Positions 42,953 to 52,400 of a DNA stretch of 64,000 nt are shown in pieces. The stretch is from Chryseobacterium tagetis (GTDB taxonomy: Bacteria; Bacteroidota; Bacteroidia; Flavobacteriales; Weeksellaceae), in the NCBI RefSeq assembly GCF_016735585.2, contig NZ_JAERSE020000003.1:372001-436000 (forward strand), written 5' to 3'. The position numbers and the translations under genes were made by a program. How positions within the stretch are numbered: position 1 is the first letter of the stretch; each line of letters starts with the position of its first letter. A model generated the notes under the pieces. That model saw only the letters and a list, made by a program, of their open reading frames with translations, was not told the DNA's origin and did not search any database.

Positions 42953-43384
42953 ATGAGTACATATCCATTAGTAAAGTTTGCCTTTGAAGTAGATTGGGGC
43001 GGGACAAAAGTAGGATTTCAGGAAGTATCAGGATTAAATCTTGAAGTTGGAGTGATTGAATACAGACACGGGGCAAGCCCAGATTTTAGCAAGATGAAAA
43101 TGCCTGGATTGACTGTTAACGGTAACGTTACCTTTAAAAGAGGAACGTTCAAGTCAGACAACGATTTTTATGCTTGGTTCCAGACCATTCATCTAAATAC
43201 AGTAGAACGTAGATCCATTACGATTTCTCTTCTAGATGAGAACGGAGAGCCAGCAGTAACTTGGAAAGTGAAAAATGCATTCCCAGTTAAATTACTTTCA
43301 ACCGATTTGAAAGCTGAAGGTAATGAGGTAGCAATTGAGACTTTAGAAATTGCGCACGAAGGATTAACTATTGAAAATAACTAA
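42953..43384 (+). CDS. eCIS inner tube protein, copy 1 (gp19/Hcp-like)
   Basis: The 143-residue product is a T4 gp19-like tube subunit: YPLVKFAFEVDWGG, GFQEVSGLNLEVGVIEYRHG (~22-41), MKMPGLTVNGNVTFKRGTF (~48-66), YAWFQTI (~72), TISLLDENGEPAVTWKVKNAFPVKL (~85-109) and the end ETLEIAHEGL. It forms the hexameric rings that are expelled on contraction. It differs from copy 2 (44831-45262) by a single residue, Thr versus Ser near position 117. It lies between sheaths 2 and 3. Confidence 0.94.
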   Translation: MSTYPLVKFAFEVDWGGTKVGFQEVSGLNLEVGVIEYRHGASPDFSKMKMPGLTVNGNVTFKRGTFKSDNDFYAWFQTIHLNTVERRSITISLLDENGEPAVTWKVKNAFPVKLLSTDLKAEGNEVAIETLEIAHEGLTIENN

Positions 43385-43408
43385 TTATTAACTTAAAAAT
43401 TTAAAAAA

Positions 43409-44788
43409 ATGAATTACAAAACACCTGGAGTCTACGTAGAGGAAATTGCAAAATTCCCACCTTCTGTAGCACAAGTAGAAACAGCTATTCCTGCTTTTAT
43501 TGGATATACTGGGCAAGGACCGAAAAATGAGCCGACAAGAATCTCTTCTATGTTGGAGTACAAAACACTTTTTGGAGAAGCAAAAAATGACGGTGGAACA
43601 ATCAAAATTTCTATTAAAGATGATGTTGTTACAGCAGATTTCGACAATAGTAAATTAGGTATCTTCAAAATGTACTATGCGATGCAAATGTATTTTGCTA
43701 ACGGTGGAGGACCATGTTATATTGTTTCTGTAGGGAATACAGCAGTAGGTTATCCGGTTGCAGTAGACTTTGATGATTTAAAAGACGGTCTTGATACGTT
43801 AGATAAAGAAGACGAGCCAACCCTTATTGTTTTTCCTGATGCTGAAGGTTTAAATGCAGGAGACGCTTATGATTTATACGAATTAGCTCTGGATCAGGCA
43901 GAAGATCTGAAAGACAGATTTGTCATTATGGATGTTCTTGGAGACGTTGAGGCATTTAGAACTTCAGGACCTAGCTCTGGGCCAAGTGGTGAGCGTTTAA
44001 AATATGGAGCAGCTTATTATCCGAAATTGGAAACTATCTTAAGCTATAACTTTGAAGATAAAGATGTTAAAATCACAAGTTATAAAGTAACAAATTCAGC
44101 AGGAGTTCTTGTAGATGTTACACCTGCTGTTGCAGATTTATTAGCATTGAAATCAAAGAGTTCAGAATTGTACAACCAGTCTAAAAAAGTAATTGAGTCT
44201 AAAAAAGTGGTATTGGCTCCATCATCATCTATGGCCGGAGTGTACGCTAAAGTAGACAGTACTTCAGGAGTATGGAAAGCCCCAGCGAATGTTGGACTTA
44301 ACTATGTAGTAGCACCAACAGTGAAAATTTCTCACGAAGATCAGGAAGATCTTAACGTAGATCCGACAGCCGGAAAATCCATCAACGCGATCAGAACGTT
44401 TACAGGAAAAGGAACTTTGGTTTGGGGAGCAAGAACCTTAGACGGAAACAGCAACGAATGGAGATATGTATCCGTACGTCGTTTCTTCACTATGGTAGAA
44501 GAATCTGTGAAAAAATCAACAGAACGTTTCGTTTTCGAAGCCAATACAGCCAATACATGGATCCGTGTACAGACTATGATCGAGAATTTCCTAAACCAGC
44601 AATGGCAGGACGGAGCATTGGCAGGAAGCAAGCCTGAAGACGCTTACTATGTAAGTGTAGGTTTGAACAAAACGATGTCAGCTCAGGATATCTTGGAAGG
44701 AAGAATGAACATTGAGATCGGTATGGCGGCAGTACGCCCAGCTGAATTTATTGTGTTACGTTTTTCACACAAGCTACAGGAATCATAA
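43409..44788 (+). CDS. eCIS contractile sheath protein 3 (short form)
   Basis: The 459-residue product has the same sheath motifs as sheath 2 and lacks both insertions, so it is closest to a minimal sheath. Its middle part (~60-280) is unlike sheath 2, while the last ~190 residues are almost identical (APSSSMAGVYAKVD to RFSHKLQES). This boundary suggests gene conversion or a recent duplication of the sheath-tube unit. It is probably the main sheath or one of two interleaved sheaths, as Afp carries three. Confidence 0.93.
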   Translation: MNYKTPGVYVEEIAKFPPSVAQVETAIPAFIGYTGQGPKNEPTRISSMLEYKTLFGEAKNDGGTIKISIKDDVVTADFDNSKLGIFKMYYAMQMYFANGGGPCYIVSVGNTAVGYPVAVDFDDLKDGLDTLDKEDEPTLIVFPDAEGLNAGDAYDLYELALDQAEDLKDRFVIMDVLGDVEAFRTSGPSSGPSGERLKYGAAYYPKLETILSYNFEDKDVKITSYKVTNSAGVLVDVTPAVADLLALKSKSSELYNQSKKVIESKKVVLAPSSSMAGVYAKVDSTSGVWKAPANVGLNYVVAPTVKISHEDQEDLNVDPTAGKSINAIRTFTGKGTLVWGARTLDGNSNEWRYVSVRRFFTMVEESVKKSTERFVFEANTANTWIRVQTMIENFLNQQWQDGALAGSKPEDAYYVSVGLNKTMSAQDILEGRMNIEIGMAAVRPAEFIVLRFSHKLQES

Positions 44789-44830
44789 AAAATACATCAA
44801 ACTAAATAACAATTAAATATAAAAATAATT

Positions 44831-45262
44831 ATGAGTACATATCCATTAGTAAAGTTTGCCTTTGAAGTAGATTGGGGCGGGACAAAAGTAGGATTTCAGG
44901 AAGTATCAGGATTAAATCTTGAAGTTGGAGTGATTGAATACAGACACGGGGCAAGCCCGGATTTCAGCAAGATGAAAATGCCTGGATTGACTGTTAACGG
45001 TAACGTTACCTTTAAAAGAGGAACGTTTAAGTCAGACAACGATTTTTATGCTTGGTTCCAGACCATTCATCTAAATACAGTAGAACGTAGATCCATTACG
45101 ATTTCTCTTTTAGATGAGAACGGAGAGCCTGCAGTAACCTGGAAAGTGAAAAATGCCTTCCCTGTTAAATTATTGTCAAGTGATTTGAAAGCTGAAGGTA
45201 ATGAGGTCGCTATTGAGACTTTAGAAATTGCGCACGAAGGATTAACTATTGAAAATAATTAA
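44831..45262 (+). CDS. eCIS inner tube protein, copy 2
   Basis: 143 residues, identical to copy 1 except Ser for Thr near residue 117. The DNA differs at scattered third positions, mostly in the last third, and the upstream leader is nearly the same as that of copy 1. It forms tube rings as copy 1 does. It lies directly before the tube-initiator-like gene, two bases from its start codon. Confidence 0.94.
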   Translation: MSTYPLVKFAFEVDWGGTKVGFQEVSGLNLEVGVIEYRHGASPDFSKMKMPGLTVNGNVTFKRGTFKSDNDFYAWFQTIHLNTVERRSITISLLDENGEPAVTWKVKNAFPVKLLSSDLKAEGNEVAIETLEIAHEGLTIENN

Positions 45263-45264
45263 TC

Positions 45265-45732
45265 ATGGCTCTTTTATATCCTCCAACCAGTTTCTCTTTT
45301 ATTGTTAACGGGATTTCAACAACAGAGGGTATTGACTCCAGATTTCAGTCTGTATCTGGATTATTAACAGATATTCCAACGGAAGAATATGCCGAAGGAG
45401 GCGAGAACAGATTTACTCATCAGCTTCCTTTGAGACCAAAATATAATAATTTAGTTCTTAAGCGTGGGTTAATCGTAAGTTCAGGATTGATAAGCTGGTG
45501 CAGAAATGCTATGGAAAACTTCGAATTTGAACCCAGAAACCTGATTGTTACTCTTTCAGGAGGACTACAGTCTACAGCACCTTTAATGGTTTGGAATGTA
45601 GTTGGGGCATACCCGGTAAAATGGGAAGTTTCAGAATTCAGCGCAGAAGAAAACAAACTTGCTATTGAAACAATAGAACTGAAATATAGATATTTCACAA
45701 TACCTTCATCGTTAGCAAGCTTAGGCTTGTAA
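45265..45732 (+). CDS. eCIS tube-initiator-like protein (Afp5/Pvc5 type)
   Basis: The 155-residue product belongs to the gp19-like tube superfamily but is diverged from the two tube genes: SFIVNGISTTEGIDSRFQSVSGL (~9-31), EYAEGGENRFTHQLPLRPKYNNLVLKRGLI (~37-66), SLISWCRNAM-like GLISWCRNAMENFEF (~70-85) and PLMVWNVVGAYPVKW (~105-119). In Afp/PVC, the second tube-like protein starts the tube on the spike. The ATG follows the previous stop by two bases. A long structured gap follows, so this gene closes the sheath/tube block. Confidence 0.88.
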   Translation: MALLYPPTSFSFIVNGISTTEGIDSRFQSVSGLLTDIPTEEYAEGGENRFTHQLPLRPKYNNLVLKRGLIVSSGLISWCRNAMENFEFEPRNLIVTLSGGLQSTAPLMVWNVVGAYPVKWEVSEFSAEENKLAIETIELKYRYFTIPSSLASLGL

Positions 45733-45742
45733 TTTCTAAATC

Positions 45743-45861
45743 AAATCTAAGCACGTGAAAGTGTTTTAGCCTAAAGATAACTTTTAGCAAAATAATTTTT
45801 TCAAAAAATAACAGATTAGTCTATCACTAAGGCTGAACAGACTCTTTATGTGCTTAGATTT
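45743..45861 (+). promoter_or_regulatory. Long imperfect inverted repeat inside the eCIS operon
   Basis: Arms of about 37-40 bases (45743-45779 and 45822-45861) pair with several mismatches. The outer 12 bases (AAATCTAAGCAC / GTGCTTAGATTT) are exact and TAGCCT/AGGCT matches inside. The spacer is about 42 AT-rich bases. It lies after the abundant sheath/tube genes and before the scarce baseplate genes, a fitting place for an attenuator or mRNA end. Confidence 0.6.
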
Positions 45862-45931
45862 TTAAAATAAATATGTTAAATCATTGGTTTTTAATGTTTT
45901 AAATATTAATAATCGATTAAAAACAAACGAA

Positions 45932-46096
45932 ATGCCAATAGAAATAAAAGAGCTTCACATTAAAATAAATGTGGACGAAAAAACAGCAGCAACGACGACA
46001 ACGGCTCAATCGATAGATGAAGCACGAATCCTGAAGGCAATTAGCGAAAGTGTAGAGCAAGCAGTAAATATAGAACAACGTAAAAAAGAAAGATAA
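45932..46096 (+). CDS. DUF5908 small protein of eCIS (Afp6-like)
   Basis: From ATG 45932 the 54-residue product starts MPIEIKELHIKINVDEK, the usual DUF5908 opening, and ends in a charged helix (EQAVNIEQRKKER). DUF5908 genes occur in nearly all eCIS clusters right before the LysM baseplate gene; the role is unknown, perhaps an assembly factor. The stop overlaps the next start by one base (46096), so the two are translationally coupled. An in-frame start further upstream (45884) was rejected because it adds a non-conserved leader. Confidence 0.85.
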   Translation: MPIEIKELHIKINVDEKTAATTTTAQSIDEARILKAISESVEQAVNIEQRKKER

Positions 46097-46785
46097 TGAA
46101 TAAGGTAAAAATAACGGCAAAAGAAGATTCAGCAAAAGTTTTTAATGCCCCTATAAATCCGACAAAATATTCATTGGCCTTTAAAAATGAATATAATTCT
46201 GAGAAAGCTTCTGGAAGTATTTTGGATAATCTGAAATATGAAAGTACTCAATCTCCAGAATTAGATCTTGAGTTTTTACTAGACGGAACAGGAGTTACTC
46301 AACAGAATACGGGTAATAAATTGATCAACAAAATCATAAAAAATGATCCATTTAAAAAAGACTCAGTTAGTGAACAGCTTAAAAAATTTTTAAATACAAC
46401 AGGAACTTATGATGGAAAGATACATAAGCCACATATTGTTACAATATCTTGGGGAACACTGAATTTTGAAGGAGTTTTACTCGATTTAGTAGTGGATTAT
46501 TCTCTCTTTTCAGAAAATGGAGCTCCTCTTAGAGCGATATTAAAAACAAAATTTAGAGGAACTGTTACACAAATAGAAGAAGCATTAATAAAAAATAATA
46601 GTTCTCCCGATCTCACACATAAAAGAACAGTACAAGATGGGGAAACTCTACCATTAATGACCGAAAAAATTTACGGAGATTCTAAATATTATTTGGAAGT
46701 AGCTAAGATAAATGGTCTTATCAATTTCAGACAGTTAAAACCAGGGACTGAACTATATTTTCCGCCAATAGAAAAAGTATCATAA
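46096..46785 (+). CDS. LysM-containing eCIS baseplate hub protein (Afp7-like)
   Basis: The 229-residue product has an N-terminal gp53/gp27-like hub domain (FNAPINPTKYSLAFKNEYNSEKASGS, ELDLEFLLDGTGVTQQNTG, HIVTISWGTLNFEGVLLDLVVDYSLF) and a C-terminal LysM module (~178-228; RTVQDGETLPLMTEKIYGDSKYYLEVAKINGL). It should join the tube to the baseplate hub, with LysM perhaps holding the spike complex or meeting peptidoglycan. Its ATG overlaps the DUF5908 stop, and it ends one base before the spike gene. Confidence 0.88.
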   Translation: MNKVKITAKEDSAKVFNAPINPTKYSLAFKNEYNSEKASGSILDNLKYESTQSPELDLEFLLDGTGVTQQNTGNKLINKIIKNDPFKKDSVSEQLKKFLNTTGTYDGKIHKPHIVTISWGTLNFEGVLLDLVVDYSLFSENGAPLRAILKTKFRGTVTQIEEALIKNNSSPDLTHKRTVQDGETLPLMTEKIYGDSKYYLEVAKINGLINFRQLKPGTELYFPPIEKVS

Positions 46786-46786
46786 T

Positions 46787-48532
46787 ATGAACAATAGCGG
46801 ATATATAAAAACATCAAAAAATCCAGACTTAATAACTTATAAAGTGATGTCCGGAGGTACAGAATTGCCAGGAAAGTACGGGGTGAAAAGCATTGTCGTG
46901 GAAAAAGAAGTCAACAGAATTCCCTATGCTCGTATTGTTATTTTAGACGGAAGTGTACCGGAACAGGATTTCAAATTAAGTAATGAAGACCTGTTGATTC
47001 CCGGAAAAGAAATTGAAATCACAGCTGGATATCACTCTGAAGAGGAAACGATTTTTAAAGGAGTGGTTGTAAAACATAACATAAAAATCAGAAATGGTTC
47101 TTCCTATCTGATTGTAGAATGCAGAGATAAAGCTGTAAAAATGACCTTGGGAAGAAAAAGTAAATATTTCTACGACAGCAAAGACAGCGATATCATCGAA
47201 GAATTAATTGGCAACAGCGGTGCGACTGCTGATGTTGAAGCGACTTCAAACTCACATAAAGAACTGGTTCAGTATCAGGCTTCCGATTGGGATTTTATGC
47301 TGACGAGAGCGCAGGCAAACGGTAAACTTTGTTTTGTAGAAGATGGGAAAGTCAAAGTTGCTAAACCTGATTTTAGTGGAAAAGAGGTGGAAACAGTGGT
47401 TTACGGATCATCAGTACACGAATTTGACGGAGAAATTGACGCAAGAGATCAATTCAATAAAATTACAGCCAAAACCTGGAGCTATACCGATCAGGAACTG
47501 ACGGAAGTAGAAGCGCAGGATCCGGCAATCAATCTTAATGGAAATCTTTCATCGGGTGATTTAGCAAAAGTTTTCGGAATTGAAGACCTTCAGCTTAAAC
47601 ATGGCGGAAATCTTACTCAAGGTGAGCTGCAGGAATGGGGAGATGCGAAAGCAACCTTCCAGCAATTAGCCAAAACAAGAGGAAGAGTAAAATTTCAGGG
47701 GATTCCATCTGTAAAACCGGGAGTTTCATTAACGCTGCAGGGAGTGGGGAACAGATTCAACGGAAAAATATATGTAACAGGAGTTCGTCACGAAATCGCC
47801 GAAGGAAACTGGCTGGTTGATGCTCAATTCGGACTTTCTCCGACATGGTTTTCAGAAGCCTACGACGTAAACGAAATGCCGGGTTCAGGAATTATTCCTG
47901 CAATTAGTGGATTACACATCGGAGTCGTATCGCAATTAGAATCGGATCCGGATGGCGAAGACAGAATTTTAGTACAAATACCCATTATCAATAACGAAGA
48001 AGAGGGAATCTGGTCACGTGTTGCCACTTTGGATGCAGGAGAAAACAGAGGATCATTCTTCAGACCGGAAATCGGAGATGAAGTCATTATCGGATTCATA
48101 AATGATGATCCCAATGATGCAGTGGTATTGGGAATGCTGAACAGCAGTACAAAACCGGCTCCCATTGTAGCTTCTGATGATAATAACGAAAAAGGATTCG
48201 TTACCCGAAGCGAAATGAAAATGATCTTTAATGATGAGAAGATTTCATACACCCTTGAAACACCAAAAGGTAAAAAAGTGATTCTGGACGAAGACGCCGA
48301 TGTGATTAAAATTCAAGATGAACATTCTAATATTCTGACTCTTAATAAAGACGGAATCAGTATAGAAAGCGGGAAAGACATCAAGATTAAAGCTAAAGGC
48401 GACATCAGTATGGAAGGAGTTAATATCAATGTAAAAGCAAGCGCTCAGCTGAAAGCAGAAGGAAGTTCAGGTTCTGAGCTTAAATCGGGAGCAGTAACAG
48501 TAGTAAAAGGATCTCAAGTTAAAATCAACTAA
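46787..48532 (+). CDS. VgrG/gp5-like central spike protein (Afp8-like)
   Basis: The 581-residue product combines gp27-like domains (~1-370; YGVKSIVVEKEVNRIPYARIVILDG, LIVECRDKAVKMTLGRKS, YDSKDSDIIEELIG) with a gp5-type OB-fold (~378-455; IGVVSQLESDPDGEDRILVQIP, ENRGSFFRPEIGDEVIIGFINDDPNDAVVLGML). A beta-helix-like repeat tail follows (~470-580; KDIKIKAKGDISMEGVNINVKA). It trimerises into the spike that pierces the target envelope. No toxin extension is present beyond the spike. It lies between the hub and PAAR genes. Confidence 0.93.
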   Translation: MNNSGYIKTSKNPDLITYKVMSGGTELPGKYGVKSIVVEKEVNRIPYARIVILDGSVPEQDFKLSNEDLLIPGKEIEITAGYHSEEETIFKGVVVKHNIKIRNGSSYLIVECRDKAVKMTLGRKSKYFYDSKDSDIIEELIGNSGATADVEATSNSHKELVQYQASDWDFMLTRAQANGKLCFVEDGKVKVAKPDFSGKEVETVVYGSSVHEFDGEIDARDQFNKITAKTWSYTDQELTEVEAQDPAINLNGNLSSGDLAKVFGIEDLQLKHGGNLTQGELQEWGDAKATFQQLAKTRGRVKFQGIPSVKPGVSLTLQGVGNRFNGKIYVTGVRHEIAEGNWLVDAQFGLSPTWFSEAYDVNEMPGSGIIPAISGLHIGVVSQLESDPDGEDRILVQIPIINNEEEGIWSRVATLDAGENRGSFFRPEIGDEVIIGFINDDPNDAVVLGMLNSSTKPAPIVASDDNNEKGFVTRSEMKMIFNDEKISYTLETPKGKKVILDEDADVIKIQDEHSNILTLNKDGISIESGKDIKIKAKGDISMEGVNINVKASAQLKAEGSSGSELKSGAVTVVKGSQVKIN

Positions 48533-48536
48533 TACC

Positions 48537-48827
48537 ATGAAACCGGCAGCAAGAATTACAGATATGCATACCTGTCCTATGGTAACAGGAACTGTTCCTC
48601 ACGTAGGAGGACCAATCATTCCGGCAGGAGAACCGACCGTACTTATAGGCGGAAAACCTGCGGCAAGAGTAGGAGATAAAGCAGTATGTACAGGTCCGCT
48701 AGATACCATTGCATCGGGATCTTCAAGTGTTTTGATAGGCGGGAAACCTGCCGCACGAATGGGAGATTCTACCGCACATGGAGGGGTAATAACGGCGGGT
48801 GAAGCTACTGTTTTAATAGGCGGATAA
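48537..48827 (+). CDS. PAAR spike-tip protein (Afp10-like)
   Basis: The 96-residue product is a minimal PAAR protein. It contains four P/G-rich turns with GEPTVLIGGKPAARVGD, SVLIGGKPAARMGDS and GEATVLIGG repeats, and begins MKPAARITDMHTCPM with the metal-ligand His and Cys that PAAR tips use for zinc. It would cap the spike trimer. There is no toxin domain fused to it. The start is four bases after the spike stop. Confidence 0.93.
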   Translation: MKPAARITDMHTCPMVTGTVPHVGGPIIPAGEPTVLIGGKPAARVGDKAVCTGPLDTIASGSSSVLIGGKPAARMGDSTAHGGVITAGEATVLIGG

Positions 48828-48984
48828 TATTTAAAAAGAGATTTTGTAGCAATCACAAAACAATATTTAAATAGGATCTATCTAAAAATAGAAATGTAAA
48901 AAACATCAATAACAAAACAGTTGGAATAACTGAAACGCTATGTTACAGATGCAGGATGTTACAATTAAATATAACCAATAAAGT

Positions 48985-49395
48985 ATGAAAATAAATACAG
49001 ATTTTTTAGGAATAGGCTGGAGCTTTCCGCCTGAATTTAGGGAAACTGAAGGGAAACTGGCAATGACCACAGATGTAGAAGACATCAATAACAGTCTTAT
49101 GATCCTATTGTCAACACGCCCAGGAGAACGTGTCATGTTCCCCGACTACGGATGTGACTTGCAGGAAATGCTCTTCAAACCTCTGGATTTAACGTTAATT
49201 ACCCAGATGAAAGGAATCGTTGAGCGTGCTATTTTGTACCACGAACCTAGAATAAACATTTTAAGTATTGAAATAGATACTCAGGAAGAACTTGAAGGAG
49301 AAGTTTTGATACACATTGACTACGAAGTAAGAAATACGAATACAAGAAGCAATATGGTTTTCCCTTTCTACCAGGGAGAAGCTACCGAAATATAA
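48985..49395 (+). CDS. gp25-like baseplate protein (Afp9-like)
   Basis: The 136-residue product has the GPW/gp25 features: GIGWSFPPEF at the start, LSTRPGERVMFPDYGCDLQEMLF (~48-70) and a C-terminal NIL-IEI / HIDYEV strand pair. It contributes to the baseplate wedge and the sheath initiation ring. Its family-specific E-P-R motif is present in YHEPRINIL. It lies 157 bases after PAAR, so a separate leader may exist. Confidence 0.92.
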   Translation: MKINTDFLGIGWSFPPEFRETEGKLAMTTDVEDINNSLMILLSTRPGERVMFPDYGCDLQEMLFKPLDLTLITQMKGIVERAILYHEPRINILSIEIDTQEELEGEVLIHIDYEVRNTNTRSNMVFPFYQGEATEI

Positions 49396-49483
49396 TGAAT
49401 TACAGGAGGTCTGTAGCCATTTTGAATACTACCAACATTACAATAAGTATTGCATCTGACCATAGAAAGATAAATATAAACAA

Positions 49484-52400
49484 ATGAAAAAAACAGATAC
49501 ATTTTCACATTATCGTGAAGGAAAATCACAAATGCAGCGCTTTTTAGCAGAATTAGATCCGGGCAATCTTGAATTACACGATTTCGACTTGTTTGATTGG
49601 CTATTATTCGCAAACAACTTTGCTCAACGTGTAAACTATTTTGACAAAGATGATAATACAACACCACAGGGAAACTGGGGAAACTTCTTCCTGGGTGATG
49701 ATGCCAATGCGATCCCGCGCAGGGAAAGTGTTGAATATAAAAGTATGAAAAAACAGGTTACAGACCTTATGTCCCAGTTTGAACAAGACAGCAGCCTGAC
49801 TCCTCACCTGACCTTATTTGTTTGTTTCTTAAAACTATTGGATTTCTCTAAAAAAGCCTTCAATAATCTGACCAAAAGGCATTTGGATTTCTACTATAAT
49901 GAGATCCTTCAGATTGAGAAAAATGATGCAAAAGCAGATAAGGTTTATGTAATCTTTGAATTGGCAAAAAAAGCTATTCAGGAAAAAATTCCAAGCGGGA
50001 CATTGCTGGATGGTGATAAAGACGCCAGTGGAAAAAAACGTGTTTACAAAACAAATGAAGAGCTCATCGCCAACCAGGCAAAAGTAGTTGAGGTAAAAAG
50101 CTTCTTAAACGATGTTGAAAAAAGAGAGCTGAAAATGGCTCCGGTAGCCGGTACTGCAGATGGTTTAGGCGATAAATTATCAGAAGACAGCAACTATTGG
50201 TGGCCTTTTGGATATAATGCTGATGAAACCGTTTCGGACAAATCTATTTACAAAGAACTTCCAAAAGCTAAACTGGGCTTTTCGGTGGCATCATCATTAT
50301 TTGATTTAAAAGAAGGCGAGAGAACAGTTAACCTTACAATCGATTTTACTAAAAATTCGACTCAGAAATTACAGAATATTTCAAAATCTGATATTGAAAA
50401 CAATATTAAAGTACTTTGTAGCGGGGAAAAAGAATGGTTATCAGACATTGTTTTAAAATGTATTCAAAACGAAGAAAACCGCTTGGTGCTTTCTTTTACA
50501 TTGTCAAAAGATTTCCCGGCTGTTGTACCATATAATAAACAGATATTGTTAGAAACCTTCCAGACCGATTTTCCGGTGGTAAGGTTTATGATTGAAGGAG
50601 AAAAATACTATGATGTATACGAAGCTCTTTCAGAAAAACTAATCAAAAATATAGAAATATCAGTTGATGTAAAAGGAGTAAAATCAATTCAGATTGAAAA
50701 TGATAATGGAGCTTTAAATGCAGAAAAACCGTATTATCCGTTTACTGCGCAACCTATTAAAGGGTCTAATTTTTACATCAAATGCCCTGAACTATTTTCC
50801 AAAAAATGGCAAAAAGCAGACATTACGATCAACTGGAAAAACACTCCGGATTCTATCAAAGACTCATACAATGCATACGTCATTAAGCCGAATCAAAATA
50901 TCAGCTTAAGTGAGTTTGAAGCGCTGAAAAGTTCATCAATTGTAACTTCTGACGCGTATTTCAAAGCAGATATCGCTTTGCTGGATAAAGAAATATGGTA
51001 TGCAAAAGCTAATGGTGTTGAAGTATTTAAAAAATACGGAAATGCCTATAGAACTCAATTTTCCATCAATAATATAAATAATGAAGCAGGAACAAGTGAA
51101 TCGATCAGATTAACGTTCAACCAGTCTTCATTGCAGGATGTATATCCGAAATTATACACACTGGCGTTGTCGAGCAAGGCAGATAGTAATAAACTCATTC
51201 CCAATGAGCCTTATATTCCTTTTGCGGAAGATCTGGAACTGAATTACAGTGCTAAAGAAAATGCTTACTCATACTTGGACAGAAAATCTGACGGAACAGC
51301 TTCAAAAAGCAAAGGAGTGCAGGTATACCATGAAGATGCATTCGGACAATACGAAAAAGAAGTTGAAACAAAAAGCATTGTACCGGTACACGAAAACGGA
51401 GGCGAATTATACATTGGTCTGGAAGCGACACCAAAAACAACCGTTTCATTATTGATTCAAATGTTGGAGGGAAGTGAAAATCCTTTGGTAGAAACTTTCC
51501 AGGAAAAAGAATTTATAGAATGGCATATCCTTTCAAATAATACATGGATTGATCTCTCAGGTGAGATATTGCAAAACGAAACCAGAAAGTTTCTGGAATC
51601 GGGGATTGTGAAATTTAAAATTCCTAGAGATATCAATACAGCCCATACAAGATTTACGGACGGATTGGTCTGGATCAGAGCCAAATCAAGAAGGAGCTAT
51701 GATGCCGTATGCAAAATTCAGGGAATATATACACAGGCTGTTTTAGCAACATTCCAGGATCAGGATAATGATCTGTCTCATTTAAATAATGGACTAGAAG
51801 CAGAAACCATTGCGAAACTGATCACCAGAGTTCCTCAGGTAAAATCGGTGAGCCAGCCTTATAATTCCTTCGATGGTAAATATAAAGAAGCGGATACGGA
51901 ATTTTACAGACGCGTTAGTGAAAGATTAAGACATAAACACAGAGCCATTACCCAATGGGATTACGAACAACTGGTATTACAGGAATTCCCGGAAGTCTTT
52001 AAAGTAAAATGTCTGAATCATACTTCCGAAAACTCCTATATGGCTCCGGGACACGTCACTCTGATGGTGGTTCCGAATATCCAAAATAAAAATGCCTTTG
52101 ATGTCTATCAGCCGAGAGTAAGCCGGGCAAGTCTGAATAAAATTCAAAATTATGTCAATGAATTGAATACGATGCATGTGAACGCTCAGGTGATTAATCC
52201 AAATTATAAAGAAGCAAAGATTGAAACGAAAGTTGGATTAGTTGACGGGTATGATGAAACATTCTATCTCAAGCAATTAGACGAAGATATTAAAAAATAC
52301 ATATCGCCTTGGGCTTTTACAGACTCCAAAGAGATTGATTTTAATGTGGAACTAAATGTGAATCAGTTGATTACTTACTTAGAGCAGTTGTACTATGTAG

